This document shows positions 9,245 to 17,917 of a stretch of 64,000 nucleotides of DNA, one piece after another (the first letter of the stretch is position 1; every line of letters begins with the position of its first letter). Source of the stretch: Nocardioides sp. Soil774 (lineage in GTDB: Bacteria > Actinomycetota > Actinomycetes > Propionibacteriales > Nocardioidaceae). Where the stretch lies: assembly GCF_001428125.1 (NCBI RefSeq), contig NZ_LMSM01000008.1:479185-543184 (forward strand), written 5' to 3'. A program made the position numbers and the translations under genes. Below the pieces are notes generated by a model. It saw nothing but the letters and a program-made list of their open reading frames with translations, did no database searches and was not told where the DNA came from.

Positions 9245-10822
9245 TCAGCGCGGGACGCGCACCAGCAGCCGCCCGTGGATGCACTCCATCCACAGCTCGC
9301 GGCCCTCGCCGATCGAGTCGCCGTCGAGCTGGCGCGGGGTGTCGGTCGACGCCCTGACCCGCACCCGCGAGCCGGTGCGGCGGTCGAGCGTCTCGTCGAC
9401 GATCGTGCTCTTGCGCAGCACGCGCATCGCCACGGTGATCCACGACAGGAACTGGCGCGGGTGGATGATCACCACGTCGAGGATGCCGTCGTCGATCGTC
9501 GCGTCGGGCAGGAGCGGCATCCCGGCCTGCAGGAAGCCGACGTTGCCGACCACGACGGTGCGCGCCCGGTGCACCGAGGGCTCCTCGTCGTCGATCTGCA
9601 CCTCCACCTTGATCGCGGGGAACATCAGCGACTTCAGCCCCGAGACGACGTAGGCCACCCAGCCGATCTTCTTCTTGATGTCCTCGTTGACGCCCTCCAT
9701 GATCGCGGCGTCGAAGCCCATGCCGGCCATGACCATGAAGTGGGTGTCCTCGATGCCGTCGCCGCCCACCTTGACCAGGTCGATGGCGCGGTCCTGGCCG
9801 TTGAGGGCGACGTCGATCGCCGAGCGCAGGTAGAGCGGGACGTCGAGGTTGCGGGCCAGCAGGTTGCCGGTGCCGGCCGGGACGATCCCGACGGGGATGC
9901 CGGTCCCGGCGAGCTCGGCGCACACCTCGCGCACCGTGCCGTCGCCGCCGCAGACGATGACCAGGTCGGCGCCCGAGACGGCCGCCTTCTCGGCCATCCC
10001 GGTGCCGGGGTCCTCGATCGTCGTGTACTGCCAGGTCGGCTCCGACCAGCCGGACGCCTTCGCCATCTCCGACACGATCGCGCGGAACTGGCCCACGTCC
10101 TCGACCTTGATCGGGTTCAGGATCACCGCGAGCCGGCGCTCGGAGGTGTAGACCTCCGGCAGCGGCTCGGCCTTCGCGGCCGTCGACCGCGGGCGCGGGT
10201 CGATGAGGGCCAACGCCAGGAAGTAGACCGTCAGCGCCAGCAGGGAGCCGGCGATCACGTCGGTCGGGAAGTGCCGCCCCAGCAGCACCCGGTCGAGGCA
10301 CACCGTCAGCCACCAGACCACCGCCAGCGCGATGCCGAGACGGCGCAGGCTCGCCCGGCGCACGAACAGCACGATCAGCGTCACCAGGACCGCCGCGAAC
10401 GCGGCGGCCGACGACGCGTGGCCCGAGGGGAAGCTGAACGAGTTGAGCGGGCTGAAGTCGGTGCCCTGCCACTCCGGCCGGTCGCGGCCCAGCCAGGTCT
10501 TGAAGAACGTCGTCGCCAGGGAGGTGGCGATCATCACGACCGCGGCGAGCAGCGCTGCCCAGCGCTGGCGTCGTACGACGAGCGCGAGCACGAGCAGCAC
10601 GGTCAGGATCGTCATGCCGAGGGTGCCGAAGAGCTCCTCGATGAGTCGCAGCGTGTCGAGGGCGAGCCGCGAGTTGTCGGCCCAGTCCTCCAGCGCCCGT
10701 CCCTCGACGTCGAAGCCGTCGAGCGGGGCCCGGTCCTGGGTGACCGAGTAGGCGAGCACGGCGTAGAGCACACCGAAGAGGAGCGCGAGCACCACGCTGC
10801 GGCGGCGAGAGGGGGGAGTCAC
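9245..10822 (-). CDS. PAP2 phosphatase-diacylglycerol/lipid kinase fusion protein
   Basis: Two lipid-metabolism domains in one polypeptide. The N-terminal membrane half (about 1-215, roughly six helices) is a PAP2-type phosphatase with KTWLGRDRP, FPSGH and LGRHFPTDVIAG. The C-terminal cytoplasmic half (about 225-525) is a DAGK/LCB5-type kinase with CGGDGTVREVCAEL and GIVPAGTGNLLARNL. Opposite phosphatidate-related reactions (dephosphorylation and phosphorylation) could therefore sit in one protein; the substrates are inferred. GTG at 10822 places the first helix near the N-terminus. It diverges from serS across 59 bp. Confidence 0.88.
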   Translation of the reverse strand: MTPPSRRRSVVLALLFGVLYAVLAYSVTQDRAPLDGFDVEGRALEDWADNSRLALDTLRLIEELFGTLGMTILTVLLVLALVVRRQRWAALLAAVVMIATSLATTFFKTWLGRDRPEWQGTDFSPLNSFSFPSGHASSAAAFAAVLVTLIVLFVRRASLRRLGIALAVVWWLTVCLDRVLLGRHFPTDVIAGSLLALTVYFLALALIDPRPRSTAAKAEPLPEVYTSERRLAVILNPIKVEDVGQFRAIVSEMAKASGWSEPTWQYTTIEDPGTGMAEKAAVSGADLVIVCGGDGTVREVCAELAGTGIPVGIVPAGTGNLLARNLDVPLYLRSAIDVALNGQDRAIDLVKVGGDGIEDTHFMVMAGMGFDAAIMEGVNEDIKKKIGWVAYVVSGLKSLMFPAIKVEVQIDDEEPSVHRARTVVVGNVGFLQAGMPLLPDATIDDGILDVVIIHPRQFLSWITVAMRVLRKSTIVDETLDRRTGSRVRVRASTDTPRQLDGDSIGEGRELWMECIHGRLLVRVPR

Positions 10823-10869
10823 CCGCGCAGTATGCCCAAACCGAATCGTCGGCCCCACGCCCATCCGGC

Positions 10870-10875
10870 TAGCCT
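10870..10875 (+). promoter_or_regulatory. Likely -10 hexamer of a leaderless serS transcript
   Basis: TAGCCT is separated from the GTG start of serS by 6 nt, so transcription would begin at or next to the start codon. No Shine-Dalgarno sequence is present. Confidence 0.55.
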
Positions 10876-10881
10876 TTCACC

Positions 10882-12147
10882 GTGATCGACCCCCGCCTGC
10901 TCCGTGACGACCCCGACCGCGTGCGCGCCGCCCAGGCCAAGCGCGGGCTGTCCGCCGACGTCGTGGACCGCGCGCTGGAGGCCGACACCGCCCGCAGGCA
11001 GGCGATCGCCGACTTCGAGTCGAAGCGGGCCGAGCAGAAGGCCAGCGGCGCCCGTGTCGCCAAGGCGCAGGGCGAGGAGAAGCAGGCCCTGCTCGCCGCG
11101 GTCAAGGACCTCGCCGCCGGGGTCAAGGCCGCCGAGGCCGCCCGCAACGCGGCCGAGGCCGCCTGGGACGAGGCCATCAGGGCGATCCCCAACCCGGCCG
11201 CCGACGAGGCACCGGCCGGGGGTGAGGACGACTTCGTCGTGCTCGAGCACGTCGGCACGCCCCGCGAGTTCGACTTCGAGCCGCGCGACCACATCGAGCT
11301 CGGCAAGATGCTCGGCGCGATCGACCTCGAGCGCGGCGCCAAGGTCAGCGGCTCGCGCTTCTACTTCCTCACCGGCATCGGCGCCCAGCTCGAGCTTGCG
11401 CTGGTCAACATGGCCATGGACCAGGCGCGCAACGCCGGCTTCACCCAGGTGATCGCCCCGTCGCTGGTCAAGCCCCGCGCGATGGAGGGCACCGGCTTCC
11501 TCGGCCAGGCCGCCGACGACGTCTACCGCATCGAGGGCGAGGACCTCTACCTCGTCGGCACCAGCGAGGTCGCGATGGCGGCCTACCACTCCGACGAGAT
11601 CCTCGACGCCGCCGCGCTGCCGCGCCGCTACGCCGCCTTCAGCCCGTGCTTCCGCAAGGAGGCCGGCTCGCACGGCAAGGACACCAAGGGCATCATCCGG
11701 GTCCACTGGTTCGACAAGGTGGAGATGTTCGTCTACACCACCGTCGAGGAGTCCTACGCCGAGCACCAGCGGCTGCTGGCGTGGGAGAAGGAGTTCCTCG
11801 ACCGGCTCGAGGTGGCCTACCGCGTCATCGACGTGGCGGCCGGTGACCTGGGCCTGAGCGCCCAGCGCAAGTTCGACTGCGAGGTGTGGATCCCCACCCA
11901 GGGCAAGTTCCGCGAGCTGACCTCGACGTCCAACTGCACCGACTTCCAGTCGCGTCGCCTCGACATCCGCACCCGCGTGGACGGCCAGACCGTCCCGGTC
12001 GCCACCCTCAACGGCACGCTCACCGCCATCACCCGCACGATCGTGGCGATCCTGGAGACCCACCAGAACGAGGACGGCTCGGTCACCGTGCCGCAGGCGC
12101 TGCGTCCCTACCTCGGCGGCCTGGAAGTGCTGAAGCCCCTTGTCTGA
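10882..12147 (+). CDS. serS: Seryl-tRNA synthetase
   Basis: Charges tRNA-Ser with serine (class II synthetase). Residues 1-110 form the N-terminal coiled-coil arm that grips the long variable arm of tRNA-Ser. Class II motif 2 is [19 protein letters not shown] and motif 3 region [30 protein letters not shown] contributes to the serine pocket. The 421-residue length is normal. GTG start, leaderless. The HAD gene that follows overlaps its 3' end by 8 nt. Confidence 0.97.
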   Translation: MIDPRLLRDDPDRVRAAQAKRGLSADVVDRALEADTARRQAIADFESKRAEQKASGARVAKAQGEEKQALLAAVKDLAAGVKAAEAARNAAEAAWDEAIRAIPNPAADEAPAGGEDDFVVLEHVGTPREFDFEPRDHIELGKMLGAIDLERGAKVSGSRFYFLTGIGAQLELALVNMAMDQARNAGFTQVIAPSLVKPRAMEGTGFLGQAADDVYRIEGEDLYLVGTSEVAMAAYHSDEILDAAALPRRYAAFSPCFRKEAGSHGKDTKGIIRVHWFDKVEMFVYTTVEESYAEHQRLLAWEKEFLDRLEVAYRVIDVAAGDLGLSAQRKFDCEVWIPTQGKFRELTSTSNCTDFQSRRLDIRTRVDGQTVPVATLNGTLTAITRTIVAILETHQNEDGSVTVPQALRPYLGGLEVLKPLV

Positions 12148-12979
12148 CTGGCAGCCCCGCGTCGTCGCCCTCGACATCGACGGCACCCTGCTCAAGTGGG
12201 TCGACGGGCAGACCGAGGACTACGAGACCGTCTCCCGCGACGTCTACGACGCCGTGCACCGTGCGCTCGACACGGGCGCGCACGTCGTGCTGGCGAGTGG
12301 GCGCTCGCCCCACGGCATGACCCGCATCGCCGACCTGCTCGACATCCCGCGCGAGGAGGCCGACCAGCTGTGGGTCGTGGCGTCCAACGGCGCGGTGGTC
12401 TTCCGCTACCCGCCGATGGAGGTCGTCCACGAGGAGACCTTCGACGCCGCCCCCGCCGTCGCCGCCGTGCTGGAGCACCACCCGCACGCGCTGGTCGCCG
12501 TCGAGGAGCGCGAGGTCGGCGGATACCGGGTCAACCGGGTCTTCCCCGACGGCGAGCTGTCCGGCGCCCAGATCATCACCCACGTCGACGACATCGTCGG
12601 CGAGCCGGTGAGCCGTGTGATCGTCCGCGACCCCGAGGCGACCGCCGACGACTTCCTCGAGCTCGCCGGCAAGCTCGGGCTGCACGGCACCGACTACGTC
12701 GTCGGCTGGACAGCCTGGATGGACCTGTCGCCGGTCGGCGTCTCGAAGGCCTCAGGTCTGCAGCACGTGGTCGACAAGATCGGGCTCACCCCCGACGACG
12801 TGCTCGCCATCGGTGACGGCCGCAACGACATCGAGATGCTGCGCTGGGCCGGCCTCGGCGTGGCGATGGGCCAGGCCGTCGACGAGGTCAAGGCCGCAGC
12901 CGACCACGTGACCGCGACCGTCCACGACGAGGGCGCCGCCGTGGAGATGTCGCGCTGGTTCCCGCCCGCCGGCGGCTGA
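12140..12979 (+). CDS. Cof-type HAD-superfamily phosphatase
   Basis: Cytoplasmic HAD hydrolase with the four core motifs: DIDGT (motif I, two catalytic Asp), ASGRS (motif II), a downstream Lys (VSKASGL) and [10 protein letters not shown] (motif IV). A C2-type cap lies between residues about 90 and 195. The substrate is unknown. TTG start at 12140 overlaps the end of serS by 8 nt, indicating translational coupling. A second HAD gene follows immediately, and the two are about 30% alike by eye (inference). Confidence 0.87.
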   Translation: MSDWQPRVVALDIDGTLLKWVDGQTEDYETVSRDVYDAVHRALDTGAHVVLASGRSPHGMTRIADLLDIPREEADQLWVVASNGAVVFRYPPMEVVHEETFDAAPAVAAVLEHHPHALVAVEEREVGGYRVNRVFPDGELSGAQIITHVDDIVGEPVSRVIVRDPEATADDFLELAGKLGLHGTDYVVGWTAWMDLSPVGVSKASGLQHVVDKIGLTPDDVLAIGDGRNDIEMLRWAGLGVAMGQAVDEVKAAADHVTATVHDEGAAVEMSRWFPPAGG

Positions 12980-12980
12980 G

Positions 12981-13799
12981 GTGCCCCCTCGCGCTCCCCG
13001 CCTGGTCGCCACCGACCTCGACGGCACCCTGCTCCACTCCGACGGCACCGTCACCGACCGCACCCGCGCCGTGCTCGCCGAGCTCGACGCCCGCGGCGTA
13101 CCGGTCGTGTTCACCACCGGGCGGCCCATCCGCTGGATGGAGGAGCTGTGGGACGACGTGGGCGGCCACGGGCTCGCGATCTGCAGCAACGGCGCCCTGG
13201 TGTACGACGTCGCGCGCCGGCAGGTGCGTGACTTCCGGGCGGTGCCGCGCGAGGTGGGCGTGTCGATCGCCCAGCAGCTGCGCGCGGCCGTGCCCGGCAC
13301 GCACTTCGCGATCGAGCACACCGCCGGCTGGGCCAGCGAGGTCGACTTCCCGCGCCACCCCGACGACCGCGCCGAGCGCACGAGCGGCGAGCTGTCCGAC
13401 ATCTTCCGCGACGACGTGGTGAAGGTCCTCGCGGTGCACCGCGACCTCGAGCCGGAGGAGTTCTGGCGCCAGGTCGAGACCGTGGTGGGCGACCAGGTCG
13501 TCACCACCTGGTCGTCGTCCTTCGCCCTGGTCGAGATCAGCGCCGCCGGCGTCACCAAGGCCTCGACCCTCGAGGCGCTCGCCGCGGAGATGGGCGTGGT
13601 CGCCGCCGAGGTGGTCGCCTTCGGCGACATGCCCAACGACCTGCCGATGCTCGAGTGGGCCGGCACGTCCTACGCCATGGCCAACGCCCACGGCAGCGTC
13701 CGCGACCTCGCCGACCACCTCGCGCCGAGCAACGACGACGACGGCGTGGCACGGGTGCTCACCGACCTCTTCGGCCTCTCCGCCGCCCCCTCTCGCTAG
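12981..13799 (+). CDS. Cof-type HAD-superfamily phosphatase (second of a tandem pair)
   Basis: HAD hydrolase with DLDGT, FTTGRP, a motif III Lys in GVTKASTL and GDMPNDLPML. It has a C2 cap. Starts with GTG one nucleotide after the stop of the previous HAD gene, forming a serS-HAD-HAD operon. Substrates are unknown; tandem copies after serS suggest either divided substrate ranges or simple gene duplication. Confidence 0.87.
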   Translation: MPPRAPRLVATDLDGTLLHSDGTVTDRTRAVLAELDARGVPVVFTTGRPIRWMEELWDDVGGHGLAICSNGALVYDVARRQVRDFRAVPREVGVSIAQQLRAAVPGTHFAIEHTAGWASEVDFPRHPDDRAERTSGELSDIFRDDVVKVLAVHRDLEPEEFWRQVETVVGDQVVTTWSSSFALVEISAAGVTKASTLEALAAEMGVVAAEVVAFGDMPNDLPMLEWAGTSYAMANAHGSVRDLADHLAPSNDDDGVARVLTDLFGLSAAPSR

Positions 13800-13809
13800 G
13801 CTGCCCGCC

Positions 13810-14382
13810 ATGATCCGTGCCGCCCGCCTCGCCGCCGTGCTGCTGCTCGCGTGCCTCGGACTCGTCCTCACCGTCAGCTCGCCCGCCTCCGCCGCGTGCA
13901 CCTGCAAGCAGGGCCAGCTCGAGCAGCAGGTCAAGCGCGCCGACGCGATCTTCATCGGCACCATCGACAAGGTGGAGCCCGCCGGCAACGACTACACCTA
14001 CGACATCACCGCCTCGCGCGCCTACCAGGGCTCGCCCGAGCGCTCCACGCAGGTCTTCTCCGCCGGTGGCAAGAGCGCCTGCGGCCTCGGCGAGCTCTCG
14101 GTCGGCACGACCTACGTCTTCCTCGCCACCGGCACCGCCGCGCCCTACGACGCCGACAGCTGTGGCGGCACGAGCGTGGCCAACCCGACCAAGGTCGCCA
14201 AGATCGAGAAGCTGCTCGGCGAGGGCACCTCGGTCGAGCCGCCCCCGCCGCCGAAGGCCGTCCTGACCAAGGTCGAGGACTCCGCGCCGCCGGGCTTCGC
14301 GCGCGCGGCCGCTCCCGGGGCCGCTGCCGCGATCATCGGCCTGCTCGGCCTCGTCGTCGTACGCCGTCTCGCGCGCCACTGA
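13810..14382 (+). CDS. Secreted/cell-surface protein with mature Cys-x-Cys N-terminus (TIMP/NTR-like)
   Basis: A signal peptide (residues 1-29) ends SPASA, so the mature protein would begin ACTCKQ. The region about 29-135 with ADAIFIGTIDKVE and further Cys at ACGLGEL and DSCGGTS resembles the NTR/TIMP-like OB fold, where Cys-x-Cys also sits at the mature N-terminus. A PPPPPP linker and a C-terminal hydrophobic helix followed by RRLARH suggest anchoring in the membrane facing outwards. Function unknown. TAGGCT 7 nt before the ATG suggests a leaderless transcript. Confidence 0.65.
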   Translation: MIRAARLAAVLLLACLGLVLTVSSPASAACTCKQGQLEQQVKRADAIFIGTIDKVEPAGNDYTYDITASRAYQGSPERSTQVFSAGGKSACGLGELSVGTTYVFLATGTAAPYDADSCGGTSVANPTKVAKIEKLLGEGTSVEPPPPPKAVLTKVEDSAPPGFARAAAPGAAAAIIGLLGLVVVRRLARH

Positions 14383-14407
14383 GGTCGCGCATCACACCGC
14401 TGCCGAC

Positions 14408-14468
14408 GTAGTCCGTGTCAAAAGGGCTGCTTGGACCCGGGTCAGGCAGCCCACTTGATACGGACTAT
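14408..14468. terminator. Bidirectional hairpin between convergent genes
   Basis: 26-bp imperfect arms (14408-14433 and 14443-14468, core AGGGCTGC...GCAGCCC) with a 9-nt loop. It lies between the surface-protein gene and the convergent bpa gene. Confidence 0.7.
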
Positions 14469-14478
14469 CGCGCGGGCG

Positions 14479-15111
14479 TCAGAGGTACATGCCGCCGCTC
14501 GAGCTGCCGGACTCCGGGCCCTCCTCGGAGGGCATGGTCGGCATCCCCATCGGCTGCTGGTGCGGGGCGTGGCCGGAGCCCGCCGGCAGCGCGCGGCGCA
14601 TCTGCTCGAGCTGGGCGCGCGAGGCCATCTGCTGGGCGTAGATCGCGGTCTGGATGCCGTGGAAGAGGCCCTCGAGCCAGCCCACGAGCTGGGCCTGGGC
14701 GATGCGCAGCTCACCCTCCGAGGGCGTGCCCTCCTCGGTGAAGGGCAGCGAGAGCCGCTCGAGCTCCTCGACCAGCTCGGGCGCGAGGCCCGACTCGAGC
14801 TCCTTGATGGAGGCGGCGTGGATCTCCTTGAGGCGCTGGCGGCTGGCCTCGTCGAGGGGAGCGGCCTTCACCTCCTCGAGGAGCTGGCGGATCATGCTGC
14901 CGATCCGCATCACCTTGGCCGGCTGCTCGACGAGCTCGGTGATGTGACGCTCGCCGTCACCGTCGGACGAGCCGTCGGACGCGTCGGCGGCCGCCTGGGC
15001 CATCGCCGGGACGGCGCTCGCCGGGATGGTGCCGATCGGCTGTCCGTCGGGTCCGATCACGACGACCTGGTCCTCGGACGCAGGGGTCCCGGGCTGCGGC
15101 TGCTCGCTCAT
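14479..15111 (-). CDS. bpa: Bacterial proteasome activator Bpa (DUF2587)
   Basis: An ATP-independent ring-shaped activator that opens the 20S proteasome gate for unfolded substrates (established for mycobacterial Bpa, Rv3780). The protein has 210 residues: an N-terminal disordered acidic part with VVVIGPDGQPIGT, a helical core (about 60-165; EQPAKVMRIGSMIRQLLEEV and GWLEGLFHGIQTAIYAQQM), then a Gly/Pro/Ser tail ending GGMYL. That matches the GQYL-type C-terminal motif which docks on the proteasome alpha ring. ATG at 15111 is preceded after 7 nt by TAGGGT (leaderless). A reading frame open further upstream is not coding. Confidence 0.93.
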   Translation of the reverse strand: MSEQPQPGTPASEDQVVVIGPDGQPIGTIPASAVPAMAQAAADASDGSSDGDGERHITELVEQPAKVMRIGSMIRQLLEEVKAAPLDEASRQRLKEIHAASIKELESGLAPELVEELERLSLPFTEEGTPSEGELRIAQAQLVGWLEGLFHGIQTAIYAQQMASRAQLEQMRRALPAGSGHAPHQQPMGMPTMPSEEGPESGSSSGGMYL

Positions 15112-15146
15112 GCGACCCACCCTAGGACCCGACCCGTGAGGCGCCC

Positions 15147-16112
15147 TCAGAGCGTGAGGACGATCTTCCCGGAGTGGCCGCCGTCCTCCATGAGCTGGTG
15201 GGCGCGCGCGACGTCGTCGAGCGGCATGGTGGTCTCGACGACGGGGCGCACCTTGCCCGAGGCGACGAGTGGCCAGACGTTCTCCACGACCCCGCAGCAG
15301 ATGGCCCGCTTCTCCTCCAGCGGCCGCGCGCGCAGCGAGGTCGCGGTCACCGAGGCCCTCTTGCGCAGCAGCGCCTGGATGTCGAGCTCGCCCTTGGTGC
15401 CGCCCTGGAAGCCGATGATCACCAGGCGGCCGCCGGTGGCGAGCGCGGAGACGTTGCGACCGAGGTACTTCGCGCCCATGTTGTCGAGGATGACGTCGGC
15501 ACCCCCGGCGTCGGTCAGCACCTCGACGAAGTCCTCGTCGCGGTAGGAGATGGCGGTGGCGCCCAGGGAGCGGCACAGCTCGAGCTTCTCGGGCGACCCG
15601 GCGGTCGCGAACACCTCGGCGCCGCGGGCCGCCGCCAGCTGGATGGCCATGGTGCCGATGCCGCCGGCCCCGCCGTGCACGAGGAACCGCTCGCCCCTCG
15701 CGAGGTGGGCGGTCATGAAGACGTTGGACCACACGGTGGCGGCGACCTCGGGCAGGGCTGCGGCCTCGACCAGGGAGACGCCCGACGGCACCGGCATGAC
15801 CTGTCCGACCGGCACCGCGACGCGGGCGGCGTACCCGCCACCGGCGAGCAGCGCGCACACCTCGTCGCCGACCGCCCAGCCCTCCACGCCCTCGCCGAGC
15901 TCGGCGATGCGGCCGCTGCACTCGAGGCCGATGGTCTCGGGGGCGCCCGGCGGCGGGGGGTAGAAGCCCTGGCGCTGCAGGGTGTCGGCGCGGTTGACCG
16001 CGGTGGCGACCACGTCGAGGAGCACCTCGCCCGCAGCGGGGCGCGGGTCGGCGACCTCGCCGACGGACAGGACCTCGGGGCCACCGGTGCCGGTGGTCAC
16101 GACAGCACGCAC
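15147..16112 (-). CDS. NAD(P)H quinone oxidoreductase (PIG3/QOR-type, zinc-independent MDR)
   Basis: Medium-chain dehydrogenase/reductase that probably transfers hydride from NADPH to quinones or enals. The N-terminal GroES-like domain contains AVNRADTLQRQGFYPPPPG, typical of the PIG3 subgroup. The Rossmann domain has VHGGAGGIGTMAIQLA. The catalytic zinc ligands of alcohol dehydrogenases are absent. GTG start, 4 bp after the DUF6457 gene. Confidence 0.88.
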   Translation of the reverse strand: MRAVVTTGTGGPEVLSVGEVADPRPAAGEVLLDVVATAVNRADTLQRQGFYPPPPGAPETIGLECSGRIAELGEGVEGWAVGDEVCALLAGGGYAARVAVPVGQVMPVPSGVSLVEAAALPEVAATVWSNVFMTAHLARGERFLVHGGAGGIGTMAIQLAAARGAEVFATAGSPEKLELCRSLGATAISYRDEDFVEVLTDAGGADVILDNMGAKYLGRNVSALATGGRLVIIGFQGGTKGELDIQALLRKRASVTATSLRARPLEEKRAICCGVVENVWPLVASGKVRPVVETTMPLDDVARAHQLMEDGGHSGKIVLTL

Positions 16113-16116
16113 GTGA

Positions 16117-16440
16117 TCAGTCCTCGTAGAGGTCGGTGGAGTGGTCGACCGTGGAGTCGTCGGGCACCTCGTCGTCGACGTCGTCGGGGTCGGGCGCGTC
16201 GGCCGGGCGGTCCCATCCCTCGGCCAGCTGCTGGGCGCGCGCGGCGAGCCGCTCGACCGTCTCGGGGTCGGCGGCGCCTGCGCCGGCGGCGTAGCCCAGC
16301 AGGTACGTCGTGATGGGTGCCGCGGTCTTCTGCACGTTCTGCGCCGCCGTGCGGGCCAGGTCGAGGACGAGGCCCTCGTCGAGCTCCGTCTCGACGTCGA
16401 GGACGTCGCTGAGCTCGTCGATCCAGTCGTGGAGGTTCAC
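16117..16440 (-). CDS. DUF6457 protein, partner of a MobA-like gene
   Basis: A 107-residue acidic helical protein (LHDWIDELSDVLDVE, LARTAAQNVQKTAAPITTYLLGY) of the DUF6457 type, a domain also found fused to MobA-like nucleotidyltransferases in actinomycetes (recalled family knowledge). GTG start with a G-rich Shine-Dalgarno just upstream. It is the middle gene of mobA-like/DUF6457/quinone reductase on the minus strand. Function unknown, perhaps molybdenum-cofactor related. Confidence 0.78.
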   Translation of the reverse strand: MNLHDWIDELSDVLDVETELDEGLVLDLARTAAQNVQKTAAPITTYLLGYAAGAGAADPETVERLAARAQQLAEGWDRPADAPDPDDVDDEVPDDSTVDHSTDLYED

Positions 16441-16499
16441 CCCCCCAATGTCTCTCACCGTCCGGGGCGGCGGCAAGGCCACCCGGGCTCGGGCGCGGG

Positions 16500-17087
16500 T
16501 CAGTCGCCGCGGCCACCGAGGTCGCGCAGGTCGGTCCACGAGTCGATGTCGACGGCCTCGTCGCCGATCGCCGGCACCTCCGCCAGGCGCAGCGGGGCGA
16601 GCAGCCGGTGCAGCGCCATGCTGTGCTGCCCCTCCAGCTCGGGGCGTACGTCGTCGAGGCGGGCCGCGTCGAGCACCCCCGCCAGCTGCCGGCGACCGTC
16701 GGCGCCGACGAGGAACGCCCCGTCGTGGCCGCGCGCCGCCTCGCGCAGGCGCCGCATCGTCGCCGCCCCCACCCGCGGCATGTCGACCGCCAGCACCCCC
16801 ACCATCCGAGGCCGGCGCAGCAGCGCGTCGACGCCCGTGAGGAGGCCGGCGACGGGCCCCCCGCGCGGCGGGTCCTCGCACACGGTGGTCACCGGTCGGT
16901 CGGTCGGGACGCTCGTCGGGGCGACCACCACTACCTCGTCGGCGTCGATGAAGGCGTCGAGGGCGTGGGCGAGCAGCGTGCGGCCGTCGAGCTCGACGCT
17001 CGCCTTGTCGATGCCGCCCATGCGCGCAGCTGTCCCGCCGGCGAGGACGACGCCGCTGAAGCCGCCCGCGGTCAGGTCGAGGTCCAT
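16500..17087 (-). CDS. MobA-like molybdenum cofactor guanylyltransferase
   Basis: NTP-transferase of the MobA family, which attaches GMP to molybdopterin. The nucleotide-binding N-terminus is GVVLAGGTAARMGGIDKASV; further family features are VCEDPPRGGPVAGLLTG and VLAVDMPRV. The 195-residue length is normal. ATG at 17087 follows GGAGG. The DUF6457 gene comes next, 59 bp on. The product could transfer a different nucleotide to a different acceptor. Confidence 0.82.
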   Translation of the reverse strand: MDLDLTAGGFSGVVLAGGTAARMGGIDKASVELDGRTLLAHALDAFIDADEVVVVAPTSVPTDRPVTTVCEDPPRGGPVAGLLTGVDALLRRPRMVGVLAVDMPRVGAATMRRLREAARGHDGAFLVGADGRRQLAGVLDAARLDDVRPELEGQHSMALHRLLAPLRLAEVPAIGDEAVDIDSWTDLRDLGGRGD

Positions 17088-17138
17088 GCGGTCATCCTCC
17101 CAGCCCGCGATGGCGTCGTCCTCTGGCAGTCTGGGCGG

Positions 17139-17906
17139 ATGAGCGAGCAGCTGCGCGTGCGCGTCCACCAGTGGGCCAGCGGGCTCGACCCCGCGGCCAA
17201 CCGGGAGCGGCTGGTGCGCGAGGTGGGCGCCGGGGCCGACCTCGTCGTGCTGCCGGAGGCCTTCGCACGCGACTTCGGCGAGGCCGGCTCCGACGTGAGC
17301 CCCTACGCCGAGCCCCTCGACGGACCGTTCGCCGACGCGGTGGGCCGGGTCGCCGACACCACCTCGTGCACGGTGGTGGCGGGCATGTTCGAGACCTCGC
17401 CCGACCCCGCGCGGCCGTTCAACACCCTCGTCGTCGCGGGCGCGAGCCGGGCGGCGTACCGCAAGATCCACCTCTACGACTCCTTCGGCTACCGCGAGTC
17501 CGACCGCCTCACCGGTGGCGCCCCCGAGCCGGTGGTCGTCGACGTCGAGGGCTGGAAGGTCGGCCTGATGACCTGCTACGACCTGCGCTTCCCCGAGCTC
17601 GCGCGGCGCCTGGTCGACGCCGGAGCCGAGGTGCTGGTCGTCCCCGCCGCGTGGCTGCCGGGCGAGCGCAAGGTCGCGCACTGGCGCACGCTGCTCGCGG
17701 CCCGCGCCATCGAGAACACCTGCTTCGTCGTCGCCGCCGCCCAGCCCGAGCCGCGCTACTGCGGCCACTCCACCGTCGTCAGCCCGCTGGGCGACGTGCT
17801 CGCCGAGGCAGGTGGTGCGGAGGAGACCTTCGACGTCACCCTCGACCGTGCCGCGCTCGAGACGGCCCGGCGCACCAATCCGTCCCTGGCCAACCGTCGG
17901 CTGTAA
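17139..17906 (+). CDS. Carbon-nitrogen hydrolase (nitrilase superfamily)
   Basis: Amidase of the nitrilase superfamily with the Glu-Lys-Cys triad: Glu in VVLPEAF (about 40), Lys in YRKIHLYDS (about 110) and Cys in MTCYDLRFPE (about 145). The 255-residue length and these motifs fit the Nit1/Nit2 and omega-amidase branch, so deaminated glutathione or an omega-amide is a candidate substrate. CAGTCT lies 6 nt before the ATG. It diverges from the MobA-like gene. Confidence 0.88.
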   Translation: MSEQLRVRVHQWASGLDPAANRERLVREVGAGADLVVLPEAFARDFGEAGSDVSPYAEPLDGPFADAVGRVADTTSCTVVAGMFETSPDPARPFNTLVVAGASRAAYRKIHLYDSFGYRESDRLTGGAPEPVVVDVEGWKVGLMTCYDLRFPELARRLVDAGAEVLVVPAAWLPGERKVAHWRTLLAARAIENTCFVVAAAQPEPRYCGHSTVVSPLGDVLAEAGGAEETFDVTLDRAALETARRTNPSLANRRL

Positions 17907-17917
17907 CCTCCTGCGAC

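Noticed and set aside
14479..15921. A 480-codon frame containing Bpa at its C-terminus
   Set aside because: The upstream 270 codons are a shadow of the quinone reductase gene; Bpa starts at 15111 with its own promoter hexamer.
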